The notes: generated from the sequence alone by a model not told the origin. A DNA stretch of 64,000 nucleotides from Natrinema versiforme (GCF_005576615.1 NZ_CP040330.1:2790001-2854000), one strand, 5' to 3'. Positions 36,754 to 44,933 are shown, counted from the first letter of the stretch. Numbers and translations are program-made.

Positions 36754-37331
36754 GCCTCCTCACCTCCGTCGGTCGCGGCGATCTCGATCCCGCAGGCGTC
36801 CGCGCGTCGGTGAACGCTCTCCCCAAGCATCGCCTCGGCGTCGGCCGTCAGCGTGTAGCTGTTCGTCCGACCGTCGAGTTCGTCGCGCTCGAGGAGATCG
36901 TCATCGATCAGTCTATCGAGGTTCTGGTACAGCCGGCTGTGACCGATCTCGCCGTAGTACTCCTGAAGGTCGTCTTTGATCGCGAGCCCGTAGGGGTCCT
37001 TTCCGACTGACTCGAGTCCAGCGATCGCCTCGAGGATGTCCCGCTGGAAGCCGGAGAGGTCGCCCCACGCGATACCGCCGTCGGCGACCAGCTCGGGCTC
37101 GGCTTCGTAGTCCTCAGCGAGTTCGTTCGCTTGCTGCCGACCTTCAGGCGAGCCCGATGCAGGGCCACCGTCAGCTCGGAGGTGCGCACAGGAGCGACAG
37201 ACCGGTTCGTTGCTCCGAGCGTCGTAGCCGTCCGCTCGAGCGCCGCAGGCGCAGCGAGCGTCAGACCTTTTGGCTGGCGATGCCTCTTGCCGTGCGTGGG
37301 GTGTATGCCCCACGGAAGTTCCGAGATTCAT
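36750..37331 (-). CDS. PadR-like winged-helix regulator with N-terminal zinc ribbon
   Basis: A 193-residue regulator at the head of the integrase operon. Cys pairs near residues 27-29 (CACG) and 45-48 (CRSC) form a possible zinc ribbon. The winged helix follows at about 92-165: LSGFQRDILEAIAGLES, then GLAIKDDLQEYYGEIGHS and LYQNLDRLIDDDLLERDELD. This resembles PadR-family repressors. It likely controls its own operon and the facing repressor genes from the 210-base region between them. Confidence 0.82.
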   Translation of the reverse strand: MNLGTSVGHTPHARQEASPAKRSDARCACGARADGYDARSNEPVCRSCAHLRADGGPASGSPEGRQQANELAEDYEAEPELVADGGIAWGDLSGFQRDILEAIAGLESVGKDPYGLAIKDDLQEYYGEIGHSRLYQNLDRLIDDDLLERDELDGRTNSYTLTADAEAMLGESVHRRADACGIEIAATDGGEEA

Positions 37332-37541
37332 TCCGGATCACCGGAGTTACCTTCCGGGCGGCGCTCCAACGCCGCCCAATCTCACATACCAACAAGAGTC
37401 ATCTTCATCCGAGTTGGTAACTCCGCAACTCCACCTTTGTATCCAATATGCATAAATGCATCGCAGACTCGAAAAGCAATCCAAGATAGAGATATGGGTA
37501 AATACTGGGAAATAGGTTCCCCCATCCTGTATTAGGATTTA
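37332..37541. promoter_or_regulatory. Divergent lysogeny-control region
   Basis: These 210 bases separate the leftward integrase operon and the rightward repressor pair. They hold two inverted repeats: GGGAA/TTCCC with five spacer bases at 37507-37521, and ATCCT/AGGAT with five spacer bases at 37524-37538, the latter ending three bases before the repressor ATG. The palindromic unit ATGCAT occurs twice near 37450-37465. These are plausible operators for the PadR-like and phiH-like regulators. Confidence 0.55.
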
Positions 37542-37853
37542 ATGAGGCAGTCGGGTACTTGGATGACAATCTGGGATGACCGGATTCTCGAAATCATTCG
37601 TAACGAAGGGCCAACACCAGTAGGTAAATTAACGGAACGTGATGGGGTTCGAATTAGTCAGTCATCAGTTTCTCGAAGGTGCCAGAAACTGGCGGATCAC
37701 CGACTCTTGATCCCGATCGGGAACGGCGTCTACGATATCTCCGATATTGGGGAAGCCTATCTCGATGAGGAGTACGACGCCGAAAACGAGACCTACCTCA
37801 ACGGCGGCGACTCGAGTGATGGACCGAGCGCCAGTGGAACCACCCAACCCTAA
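37542..37853 (+). CDS. phiH-repressor-like winged-helix protein
   Basis: A 103-residue DNA-binding protein. It begins MRQSGTWMTIWDDRILEII, close in layout to the repressor of haloarchaeal virus phiH1 (MRQS..WMT.WDDRILE). A winged helix (RISQSSVSRRCQKLADHRLL) follows, then IGNGVYDISDIGEAYLDEEY. The start codon is only three bases after an inverted repeat. It probably maintains lysogeny. It is followed without a gap by a related gene. Confidence 0.85.
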   Translation: MRQSGTWMTIWDDRILEIIRNEGPTPVGKLTERDGVRISQSSVSRRCQKLADHRLLIPIGNGVYDISDIGEAYLDEEYDAENETYLNGGDSSDGPSASGTTQP

Positions 37854-38143
37854 TGAGCCGAAAGCCCGCCTGCTGGATGTGTACGCTTGATGAACGGATT
37901 CTCGAGCATCTCTCGGAGGATTCGTGGTCGACACCACGGCATATGTCTCAAGTTGTCAAACTCACTGCGTCACGTGGGCGGGTCGAAGAGCGATGTCTGA
38001 TGCTTTCTCAGGTCGGACTAGTCGCTCCGATCTTCGAGGATAGCAACATGTACGAAATCACCGGCGAAGGACAGGGGTACCTCGATGGCGAGCTTGATGC
38101 CGAAAATCGGCCAGACCCGTCTCCTAAAATATTGCAAGAATAA
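37853..38143 (+). CDS. Second phiH-repressor-like winged-helix protein
   Basis: A 96-residue paralogue of the preceding gene, starting in the TAATG overlap. It keeps the pattern WMCTLDERILEHLSEDSWS, ALT-type helices (HMSQVVKLTASRGRVEERC) and ITGEGQGYLDGELDAEN. It is more divergent and slightly shorter. Two adjacent copies suggest a duplication followed by specialisation, perhaps a repressor/anti-repressor or heterodimer pair. Confidence 0.78.
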   Translation: MSRKPACWMCTLDERILEHLSEDSWSTPRHMSQVVKLTASRGRVEERCLMLSQVGLVAPIFEDSNMYEITGEGQGYLDGELDAENRPDPSPKILQE

Positions 38144-38166
38144 GATAGATCGCTGGTTCTCAGCGC

Positions 38167-38787
38167 CTATAGCCGATAGAGATTGACCGCTTCACTTGTG
38201 AGTGTATAGCGGTACGCCTCATACCGGAAAGTTATCATCCCGTAGTCTCCTCGAGTAGAGAGACCTGGATGGTCTTGGATCGCTGGAACAGCGGTCCGCA
38301 ATGTTTTCACCGGATCACCTGTTCGGAGTCGATTTTCGATTCTTGCTGGGTTGATTCCGAACTCGTCTTTGAGAACACTTCGATGAGTCACTCCACCATC
38401 TGCAACTGCGGCCGAATCGCCGGTATCAGTAGCGTGCATATGGTCGATAAGTGCCTCAAGGGCGTCTTCTGCTGTATCTTCTACCTCTCCATTGATGATT
38501 TCGCCATCGGTTCCTAACCATTCTGCGATAACGAAAGTACGTAGATCATCAGCTACTTCTGGATCAGACTCTACGAGTCCGATTTCTTGTAGATGATCTA
38601 GTGAGGTTTTTGGATCATAAGTCAGTGATAAGTTGAGTTCTGTCTCAGTATCACTGGATTTGATCCCCTCATGAGCGGGACCGATTCCATTACGAAGGAA
38701 CCGATATGCAATCGCGATCATCTCTTCACTACAGTCTTTGCTTCCTTTCAGGAAGCGGATCACTCGTTTTACGTGTTGCCGACCCAT
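38167..38787 (-). CDS. Unknown AT-rich cargo protein
   Basis: A 206-residue soluble protein. It begins MGRQHVKRVIRFLKGSKDCS and contains HLQEIGLVESDPEVADDL, which has the look of a winged-helix or coiled regulatory segment. No family was recognised. The base composition is far more AT-rich than the flanking genes. An in-frame ATG at 38862 would add 25 poor, basic residues. The two convergent repressor genes end 24 bases away. Confidence 0.6.
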   Translation of the reverse strand: MGRQHVKRVIRFLKGSKDCSEEMIAIAYRFLRNGIGPAHEGIKSSDTETELNLSLTYDPKTSLDHLQEIGLVESDPEVADDLRTFVIAEWLGTDGEIINGEVEDTAEDALEALIDHMHATDTGDSAAVADGGVTHRSVLKDEFGINPARIENRLRTGDPVKTLRTAVPAIQDHPGLSTRGDYGMITFRYEAYRYTLTSEAVNLYRL

Positions 38788-38880
38788 TTCTCTGAATCTG
38801 CGACCATTCCAGTCGCTTGCGGATCTACCGCGAGGGCAAAATCTATATTGGGTGAGATACAAGCCCCACTCGCAATAGAT

Positions 38881-38994
38881 TACCTTGCGGTTCTGTAAAC
38901 CCGGTCCGTAAGGTAATTTCTACGACCTGGGCGGCACCCGTCCTGTGTGGCAGCCGGTTGGGTGCTGCGCAGGGCGACTCAACCTGTTTAGGTT
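38881..38994 (+). ncRNA. Candidate structured RNA element
   Basis: This strip holds three hairpins and no reading frame. Stem 1 pairs TTACCTTGCGG (38881-38891) with CCGTAAGGTAA (38907-38917). Stem 2 pairs CCTG and GCGGCACCC (38927-38940) with GGGTGCTGC and CAGG (38960-38973), a 13-pair helix with one mismatch and a 20-base loop, within which CTG...CAG can pair. Stem 3 is AACCT/AGGTT with a GTTT loop at 38981-38994, then a T-rich run. GC content is much higher than its surroundings. It might be a small RNA, an RNA relic of a transposon, or a terminator cluster. Confidence 0.45.
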
Positions 38995-39089
38995 GTCCTT
39001 TCTTGAGTTACATCTGATCTAACTGCTAATAGGTGCGTTTATATAATAAGTCTTCGTCTGTATAGGTACAGACATCTGGACTGATACCG

Positions 39090-39710
39090 ATGACAGATAA
39101 AGATAATGGGAGCAGTCGCCGAAATACGGGTATGCTTACAGCCAGAGATCGAGAGGTATTAAGTGGTGGTTCTGACCTGACACGAAGTGCAGAAAGAGAC
39201 GCAAAATATCGAATAAGAGAAAAAGTGAAACAAGGCTTTGACGATATGTCTTTTCTAATGGATAATCTTGGTGAAAAGGATAGAGAATTAATATTCGATG
39301 ACTTACTCAAGCAAGAAGTTGACCACATTGCGGCAACTCTTGCATTAATCTACCTAGGAATTGAGGATTCACCCGTTGACCGAAAAGATCCCGACAAGTT
39401 GTTTATGGAATCTCTTGGTGTGGCATACTACGTGTGCACAAATGAAAGAGGAGAACTCTACGATGTAGACTTCAGTATTAACGTAGAAAGGAAAAAACCA
39501 GATGAGGATAGACTATTTAGGAAAATAAAGCGAGGGGACGGCACTTATGCGGATTTTGTGCATCTACATACAATGGGATTAGTAGAGGATTTATACGAAT
39601 ACGTAATTGAAGAAGAGAAGGTGATATCAATCAGTATGCTGGGTTCAGAAACTGAATACGAAATAACTCCGAGAACCGCGAAGGCAAGATTAAGTTCTGG
39701 GAGTAATTAG
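39090..39710 (+). CDS. Unknown AT-rich cargo protein with haloarchaeal regulatory-type N-terminus
   Basis: A 206-residue protein. The start MTDKDNGSSRRNTGMLTARD has the spacing of haloarchaeal regulators that begin LTxRDRE...RIRERV (here RIREKVKQGFDDMSFLMDNL). The C-terminal part shows alternating strands and helices but no recognised domain. Codon use is AT-rich, unlike the viral core genes. An AT-rich promoter-like run lies upstream (TTTATATAATAAG near 39035). Confidence 0.6.
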   Translation: MTDKDNGSSRRNTGMLTARDREVLSGGSDLTRSAERDAKYRIREKVKQGFDDMSFLMDNLGEKDRELIFDDLLKQEVDHIAATLALIYLGIEDSPVDRKDPDKLFMESLGVAYYVCTNERGELYDVDFSINVERKKPDEDRLFRKIKRGDGTYADFVHLHTMGLVEDLYEYVIEEEKVISISMLGSETEYEITPRTAKARLSSGSN

Positions 39711-39716
39711 CGAGAG

Positions 39717-40085
39717 TTAATTTTCATCATCGAGATGAGCGAGCGCCGAATTATTCGGATCGATATCTTCGACGAACCGTAGCAGCCGTCGCGTTGCCGT
39801 CGGATTCTCCTCAATATGTTCGAGGAAGTGAACCATCCCCTGCAGCGCGACGTTCTGCTTGTGGTAGTCCCACGTTCGAAGCTGGATTCTGAGGTCCTTG
39901 TCGGTGATGACCTTCACGCCCTCGTCCTGTAAGGTTTCTCGAGCGTCGGCTTCGACCTTCGACAGACTCGCGACGAAGATCGTGGTACCCGAATTGATCC
40001 CATCCCGCGTTTCCCATCTTGTCGTACCGCTGGGCGGTCGCTGATGGCACTCACCACCAGAGTGACCGCGTACTCGTGACCTCAG
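39717..40085 (-). pseudogene. Decayed integrase fragment joined to an unknown frame
   Basis: The right part (about 39990-40085) matches the intact integrase at 40831-41418: STRSLRRWV...GDAGWDHLGFHDLRR there, STRSLWW-stop...GNAGWDQFGYHDLRR here. It has an internal stop and then loses the frame. The left part continues in another frame as VKVITDKDLRIQLRTWDYHK down to a stop at 39717. Together they look like a partly duplicated or recombined integrase whose 3' half was replaced. Confidence 0.65.
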
Positions 40086-40209
40086 TGAACAATGAGGTGA
40101 TTGATGTATCGATTATTCTCTCAGCCTACTTTCGACTAGTAGAATAGTCACCGTAACGAATAAACGATGGGTATGGTAACTCACTGAGAAGAATAAACAT
40201 TGAATAAGT

Positions 40210-40806
40210 ATGGAACCTGAGCAGCCAAAAAGCAGTAGTCAGGACGATGAGCCTGAAATAGAAAGTGCAGAGCTAAGTGATGTTCCAGCCGGGCTAAAAC
40301 GAATTACTGCATGGTGTTACCGTTTCCTCACAGACCGTCCAGAATGGCAGAGAGGTGTTATTGGAACGTCTACATTCCTTGGCGGGATCTATTTTGGATC
40401 CCAAATCGCTGCAGCGATTAATGTCGTTGCAGGATTACTAGCACAAACTGTCGGTACCGTTTCGTTTACAATAAATCACGTTATCTTGGTCGTTGTCGGT
40501 GTAATTGCAGGACTTCAGTGGAGAGTTTCCCGACAACTTAACATGGTTGGCGATGAAGTGGAGGATATGACTCCAAGGTCCCCCCAAACTGATGGAGGAA
40601 GAGAAATTGAGTTGAGAGACTCTGACGATGGGGGTGACGCGACCGGAGGGGGTGCAATAGGCGGAGCGATCGCTGGAGGTGCGATTGGTGCCGCCTTCGG
40701 ACCAGGTGGTGCAATTGGTGGTGCAGTGTTAGGTGCGATTCTGGGTGACGGAATAGAAAAGAACGAGGACAAGCAGCAACGAGATAATAAGGGTCAGTTC
40801 AAGTAG
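40210..40806 (+). CDS. Membrane protein with glycine-zipper C-terminus
   Basis: A 198-residue protein with an acidic start, two membrane helices at about residues 52-76 and 85-104, and a C-terminal run of glycine-zipper repeats at about 146-185: GGAIGGAIAGGAIGAAFG, then GGAIGGAVLGAILGD. Glycine zippers oligomerise in membranes and occur in pore-forming and superinfection-exclusion proteins. It could protect the lysogen or act at exit. It is AT-rich cargo, followed by a convergent integrase-like gene. Confidence 0.65.
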   Translation: MEPEQPKSSSQDDEPEIESAELSDVPAGLKRITAWCYRFLTDRPEWQRGVIGTSTFLGGIYFGSQIAAAINVVAGLLAQTVGTVSFTINHVILVVVGVIAGLQWRVSRQLNMVGDEVEDMTPRSPQTDGGREIELRDSDDGGDATGGGAIGGAIAGGAIGAAFGPGGAIGGAVLGAILGDGIEKNEDKQQRDNKGQFK

Positions 40807-40830
40807 GCTGTCAACTTCTACTGATTTTAG

Positions 40831-41418
40831 TTATAGCCAATTGACCTTAGCTCGCTCACGTTCTTGAGCCTCAGGGCTGTAACTCCCTCTATAATGCTCG
40901 AGAAAGGTCTCGAGGTCGTTCCAGCCGCCCCAGTCACAGACCAAGAGCGGATCGACATCGTCTGAGGCGAGTGCAGTCGCCCAGGTCCGACGGAGATCGT
41001 GGAACCCGAGGTGATCCCAGCCGGCGTCTCCCGTCTCGTCGTACAGTTGGTCGGCAGACGATCGAACCCACCGCCGGAGTGAGCGCGTACTCGTGATCTC
41101 GACGAGCGACGAGCTGGTCGGTGCGTCGCGCACGTCGTCGACCGTTCGGATGGTCGTCGCGAGATCGCGCGGGACCGGCGTCTCTCGGAACTTGTCACCT
41201 TTCCCGTGCCAGACGCGGAGCATCGTTCCAGCGTCGGTGTCGACGACGTCCTCCGGTGCAACATCGAGGACCTCGTGTGAGCGGAGTCCGCACCGCGCTC
41301 CGAGTGCGAACGCGATCCGCTGCTGGGTATCGTCGGCTGCCTCGAGCAACTGTTCTACTTCGTTCTGGCTGAGCCAGACCTTCATGTCGTCGCGGTTCTC
41401 GTGCTGTTGGAGATTCAT
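40831..41418 (-). CDS. Second tyrosine recombinase, catalytic domain only
   Basis: A 195-residue XerC/D-type recombinase lacking the usual N-terminal DNA-binding domain. Catalytic residues are in GARCGLRSHEV (Arg), GKGDKFR (Lys), FHDLRRTWA (His-xx-Arg) and the final FLEHYRGSY (His and Tyr). Such short forms occur in haloviruses. It may resolve circular multimers or invert or excise a segment. A decayed copy lies 750 bases to its left, so the locus has been duplicated. Confidence 0.85.
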   Translation of the reverse strand: MNLQQHENRDDMKVWLSQNEVEQLLEAADDTQQRIAFALGARCGLRSHEVLDVAPEDVVDTDAGTMLRVWHGKGDKFRETPVPRDLATTIRTVDDVRDAPTSSSLVEITSTRSLRRWVRSSADQLYDETGDAGWDHLGFHDLRRTWATALASDDVDPLLVCDWGGWNDLETFLEHYRGSYSPEAQERERAKVNWL

Positions 41419-41562
41419 GCGTCCGGGTTGCCTGCATCCCGGACAAGAACCGCGGGGAATCTAGTTTTTTCGGTGGTGCTCAAGAGGGAAATCGGGCCGA
41501 TTCTGTCCGACTCTCATCGAATTCTCGGACATGGCGTTGAAGCGGGACAGACGACGATATCG

Positions 41563-41811
41563 TTAACTCTCCAGGTCAGCTACTCTATTTTCAAGTTCCT
41601 CAATTCGCTGAACGACATCATCCATGTTGTTTAGATCTCCCGTATTCTCCTTAGAAGAGGTACTGAGTGGGTCTTCTGACAATCTCAAAGAATGACGAGC
41701 GTCCAAAATCATTCGTACATATGCAGAGAGAGACTTGTCATGCTCTTCAGCCTCTTCGTTCAGTTTCTGATACAGTTCCTCAGGGAGTTGTACTGTTATT
41801 CTTGATCGCAT
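41563..41811 (-). CDS. Ribbon-helix-helix protein with C-terminal coiled coil
   Basis: An 82-residue probable DNA-binding protein. The RHH pattern is MRSRITVQLPEELYQKLNEE then HDKSLSAYVRMILDARHSL. The C-terminus (MDDVVQRIEELENRVADLES) is heptad-patterned and may dimerise. An ATG at 41820 would add three residues. It reads away from the restriction gene and could regulate it. Confidence 0.8.
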   Translation of the reverse strand: MRSRITVQLPEELYQKLNEEAEEHDKSLSAYVRMILDARHSLRLSEDPLSTSSKENTGDLNNMDDVVQRIEELENRVADLES

Positions 41812-41992
41812 CTGGTACATCTTTCTCTGAAGAGCAAAAACATGTTATCGGTTATGATAATTCCTTCGCAGATTTCTGGAACCACAAAGACCTGATTCTC
41901 GGACACAGAAACGCAGTGAGGTTACATACGAAGTGAAGAGAGATAGTCGATGAACGACAAGAGCAAAACACCCCTAGCAGAATCTATGTTCT

Positions 41993-43144
41993 ATGACCAG
42001 TTATGGCGACAAGTACGTCGTCAATGAGACATACCGGAGTTCGATGGATCCAGCGAAAGATGAATTCCAGACATGGCTAAACGGACCAATCGAGACGGGA
42101 ATAAGAAATTCAGGCGGCATCCGCTCGATTAACAATCCGAACACCGGTGAACGCGAGTTCTTAGTCTTCTACTCCGATTCCAGTTCCTCTCAAACTCAAA
42201 ACCCATGGGAGGACGTCATCAACATGTCTGATGGGATTGCTCATTACTGGGGCGACGCTAAAGCAAGGCACCGTCCCGATCCAGACGCACCCACGGGTAA
42301 CGGCTGGGTCAAAATAGACTATACGGAAACCTACGCTCAGGGCAAGCGTGCAGACGCACCACCAGTGTTATTATTCGAACAGCCAGAATCAGGTGAAGTC
42401 ACCTTCCGTGGAGTGTGCGTGATTACTGACCTCCGAATCGAACGTCACAAAGATGAGGGCGAAACAGCCGTCAACTATCTGATTGAGCTTGCGATTCTCG
42501 ATACCGATGCCATTAGTCTGGAATGGATTCATCGAAAGGCGCGAACCGGTGTCGATACCGGCGGGCCTGACGCTTGGAACCAGTGGGTGTCGGATGGACG
42601 AATTCAACGGTACTCCATATACAAAGACAGCATCCGCGCAAAGGAGACTCAATACCCAAACGGACACGAGAAAGAACTGCTCGATGATATCCGAGACCGT
42701 CTCGATGGTCCGAATAAGGGGGTCCAACTCGAGTATCTCCTCAAATTCCTTCTCGAACAACTCCCCACATTCACTAATGTAGAGTTGACTCCCCCAAGCG
42801 GTGACAGAGGCGTAGATCTCACAGGCAGTATCGATCTCCTCGCAGATACCCATCTGAGTGGAACTGCAACAACAGTCGATTTCAAGGCTCAGGCAAAAAA
42901 CACGGCCAGCAGTATTTCTGGGAAAGAACTCAGCAGATTGGCCTCTAGAATCGATGACGGTGAGATTGGATTGTTTTTTACTACATCCCACTTCACTCAC
43001 AGCGCCCAAAAAGAGAATTCGACCACCTATCCGGTTCGGTTGTTCGCAGCTGCTGATTTAGTTGAGATGCTTCTCCAAACCGATCTTGTCGAAAGTCACC
43101 GCCTCAATGACGAGATTGTTAGCGAAATCAAGGAGTCGGCCTGA
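41993..43144 (+). CDS. Probable modification-dependent restriction endonuclease (AspBHI/Mrr-like)
   Basis: A 383-residue protein. The N-terminal half (about 1-210), with the segment HYWGDAKARHRPD, resembles the AspBHI N-terminal domain that recognises methylated cytosine. The C-terminal half is Mrr-like: an Asp in GDRGVDLTGSI (Asp275), then VDFKAQAKN (residues 295-303), the expected acid-Q-x-K nuclease core. If correct, it cuts modified foreign DNA, which would favour the provirus against competing methylated viruses. No methyltransferase is adjacent, which fits a type IV enzyme. AT-rich cargo. Confidence 0.72.
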   Translation: MTSYGDKYVVNETYRSSMDPAKDEFQTWLNGPIETGIRNSGGIRSINNPNTGEREFLVFYSDSSSSQTQNPWEDVINMSDGIAHYWGDAKARHRPDPDAPTGNGWVKIDYTETYAQGKRADAPPVLLFEQPESGEVTFRGVCVITDLRIERHKDEGETAVNYLIELAILDTDAISLEWIHRKARTGVDTGGPDAWNQWVSDGRIQRYSIYKDSIRAKETQYPNGHEKELLDDIRDRLDGPNKGVQLEYLLKFLLEQLPTFTNVELTPPSGDRGVDLTGSIDLLADTHLSGTATTVDFKAQAKNTASSISGKELSRLASRIDDGEIGLFFTTSHFTHSAQKENSTTYPVRLFAAADLVEMLLQTDLVESHRLNDEIVSEIKESA

Positions 43145-43205
43145 GCTACCACTGTACTGAACTGAATCCGTGTGTCCTCGATCTCCAGTTTTGAGTCTAC
43201 AGAAC

Positions 43206-43322
43206 ATGAATGATCGGGCAGAGGGCGCACATACTAGCCGTCCTTCGGTTCAAAATGTCCTCGAGGACCGGCTTCGCGGACAGCACTATACACCAAAAGA
43301 ATACTATAGCCTGAAGTTATAG
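43206..43322 (+). CDS. Possible 38-residue microprotein
   Basis: A short frame, ATG at 43206 to TAG at 43320-43322, between the restriction gene and the YwgA-like gene. It reads MNDRAEGAHTSRPSVQN and ends in a basic, Tyr-rich tail. No domain is visible and no Shine-Dalgarno stands out. It lies seven bases before the next ATG, so a short operon lead gene is possible. The evidence is weak. Confidence 0.25.
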   Translation: MNDRAEGAHTSRPSVQNVLEDRLRGQHYTPKEYYSLKL

Positions 43323-43328
43323 AATAAC

Positions 43329-43793
43329 ATGATGAACTCGAAGCTCCTTCCACTGGTGCTCTTAGAAGCAGATGGTGGAGAGCCAATTGAGGGGATTACC
43401 AGATACATGAAACTGGTTTTCCTTGCGCAGAAGGAGCATCTCGATAGAGAGATTTACGAGTACAATCCCGGCCAGTATGGCCCTTTCTCCAAGGACCTCT
43501 ACGACGATATAGATAAATTAGAAGAGGAAGGGTTCATAGAACGGGTTGATCAAACGACAGCCAAAGGAAACGATAAGCAAGTATATCGTTTGACAGAGAA
43601 AGGGGAGAGAACGCTCAGACAGGCAAGGGCGTTACCAGAGGAAGCTTTCCCAGAAATATTAGATAATTTGAAAGATCTGAAAGAAGAATATAACTCAATG
43701 GATCTCTGGGACTTACTGGAGTATGTTTATGCGGAGTATCCAGGAATGGCTGAAAATAGCGTTCTTGATATCCCTGTTGGGAAAGCGGCTTAA
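43329..43793 (+). CDS. YwgA/Panacea (DUF4065)-like protein
   Basis: A 154-residue protein. The pattern ITRYMKLVFLAQKEHLDR then YNPGQYGPFSKDLYDDIDKL and GFIE..., with a C-terminal helical region, matches the YwgA/Panacea fold, which is found in SocA-type antitoxins and other regulators of toxicity. The 4-base tail-to-tail overlap with the membrane gene at 43790 suggests a functional pair. No classical toxin is adjacent; the membrane protein or restriction enzyme may be the partner. Confidence 0.65.
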   Translation: MMNSKLLPLVLLEADGGEPIEGITRYMKLVFLAQKEHLDREIYEYNPGQYGPFSKDLYDDIDKLEEEGFIERVDQTTAKGNDKQVYRLTEKGERTLRQARALPEEAFPEILDNLKDLKEEYNSMDLWDLLEYVYAEYPGMAENSVLDIPVGKAA

Positions 43794-44557
43794 TCCGGGT
43801 TGTTATCCTCTTTTTCTTCACTCGACTCGGTGGATGTTGCGATGAATTTTAACTCTTTCATCTCCTGGTCGTCTTCCTCCGTTGACTTGGAGTCTGAGTT
43901 GTCATTCTGTTGCTTTATCGCTTCTGCCCTGTCCGCATCGGATATACTGTCAAATTCTACGTGAGAGATCCCTTGGTTGTGAAGGTATGCATAGCCCGTG
44001 TAGTTATAATTCTCAGAGATTGTTCCGTTTTCTTCTCGAATAATGCGACGAGGTTCTTCTAAAAGAATATCTCGGTCTAGACTGATTTCACCCTTATCCT
44101 CAACCCTTCCCCAAAGCTCATCACCAGATTGCATGCGAACGCGGACCTGATATTTCTCAGATTCAGATTCAGATTCAATCCTTGAAAAGAACTCATACCA
44201 AAGTCCTTGGCGGCTAGCGATGGTCTCTCCACCGAATTCAAACATTCCTAGCACATTCCCAATCAGAAGTGAAATGATCATGAGGTGGAAATACACAGAA
44301 AGTGTATTTAATGGAGTATCCAAGATAGGCAAGAGGTCAGTATAGGTCAAGATATCTACCGAGATACCACTATATAAGAAGTAAGCGATTGTGGCTGAAA
44401 GGAGACTTACGCCGAAGCTCAAAGCAATAGTATCTGTCCGATTAAGCCAATCTGCACGATCTGCAATCAATAATCCGTATTTCACTCCAGCTATCCCAGG
44501 AAGTATAAATAGAGTTATTGTGATTAGATTGAATCCTATTGAAATACCACCTGGCAT
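43790..44557 (-). CDS. Membrane protein, DUF6338-like
   Basis: A 255-residue protein with four N-terminal hydrophobic segments at about residues 8-28, 42-62, 78-100 and 103-112, then a soluble domain (about 125-205, e.g. YQVRVRMQSGDELWGRV) and a long Ser/Asp/Glu-rich tail. The arrangement resembles DUF6338, a family seen beside defence genes. It is convergent with the Panacea-like gene by a 4-base overlap (stop codons interlocked). Confidence 0.55.
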   Translation of the reverse strand: MPGGISIGFNLITITLFILPGIAGVKYGLLIADRADWLNRTDTIALSFGVSLLSATIAYFLYSGISVDILTYTDLLPILDTPLNTLSVYFHLMIISLLIGNVLGMFEFGGETIASRQGLWYEFFSRIESESESEKYQVRVRMQSGDELWGRVEDKGEISLDRDILLEEPRRIIREENGTISENYNYTGYAYLHNQGISHVEFDSISDADRAEAIKQQNDNSDSKSTEEDDQEMKELKFIATSTESSEEKEDNNPD

Positions 44558-44631
44558 GAGAGTACTTACAGAGAGTCATTATAGTATACATGTAAAAGAA
44601 TCGGTTATGGGATATTATAAGATGATTTCAT

Positions 44632-44826
44632 TCACATGTCTTTAGGGAAATCACTTGAGTCAATTAGTGATATTTTCCATGTTCGATCTTCTGTTCGAGT
44701 CACCCGAACTGGTTGATCTTTCACATTTCCATCCTCATCAACGCAACCGAGTGCCCGAAGTTCACTCTTCGGGAGCACAACACCGCCCGACGTTCTACCA
44801 ACTTGAACCAACTTGTGGATAGGCAT
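44632..44826 (-). CDS. AbrB/SpoVT-like small DNA-binding protein
   Basis: A 64-residue protein beginning MPIHKLVQVGRTSGGVVLPK and continuing VTRTEDRTWKISLID, the swapped-hairpin pattern typical of AbrB-type DNA-binding domains, often antitoxins or transition regulators. It ends the AT-rich cargo block, and 107 bases later the late viral operon begins on the other strand, so it may bind that promoter. Confidence 0.7.
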   Translation of the reverse strand: MPIHKLVQVGRTSGGVVLPKSELRALGCVDEDGNVKDQPVRVTRTEDRTWKISLIDSSDFPKDM

Positions 44827-44933
44827 GGCGCTCGTTTCGTAAAACGTTCTGAGTCTGTTTAAACATTGGTCTCACCAGTACGAGACTATGATATTCCCGA
44901 CCGCTATCACCCGCTCTCGAGTCCCATCGAAGC

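Noticed and set aside
40831-41418. Edge of a nested element carrying its own integrase
   Set aside because: I could find no matching direct repeats beside this short integrase, so no nested boundaries are claimed.
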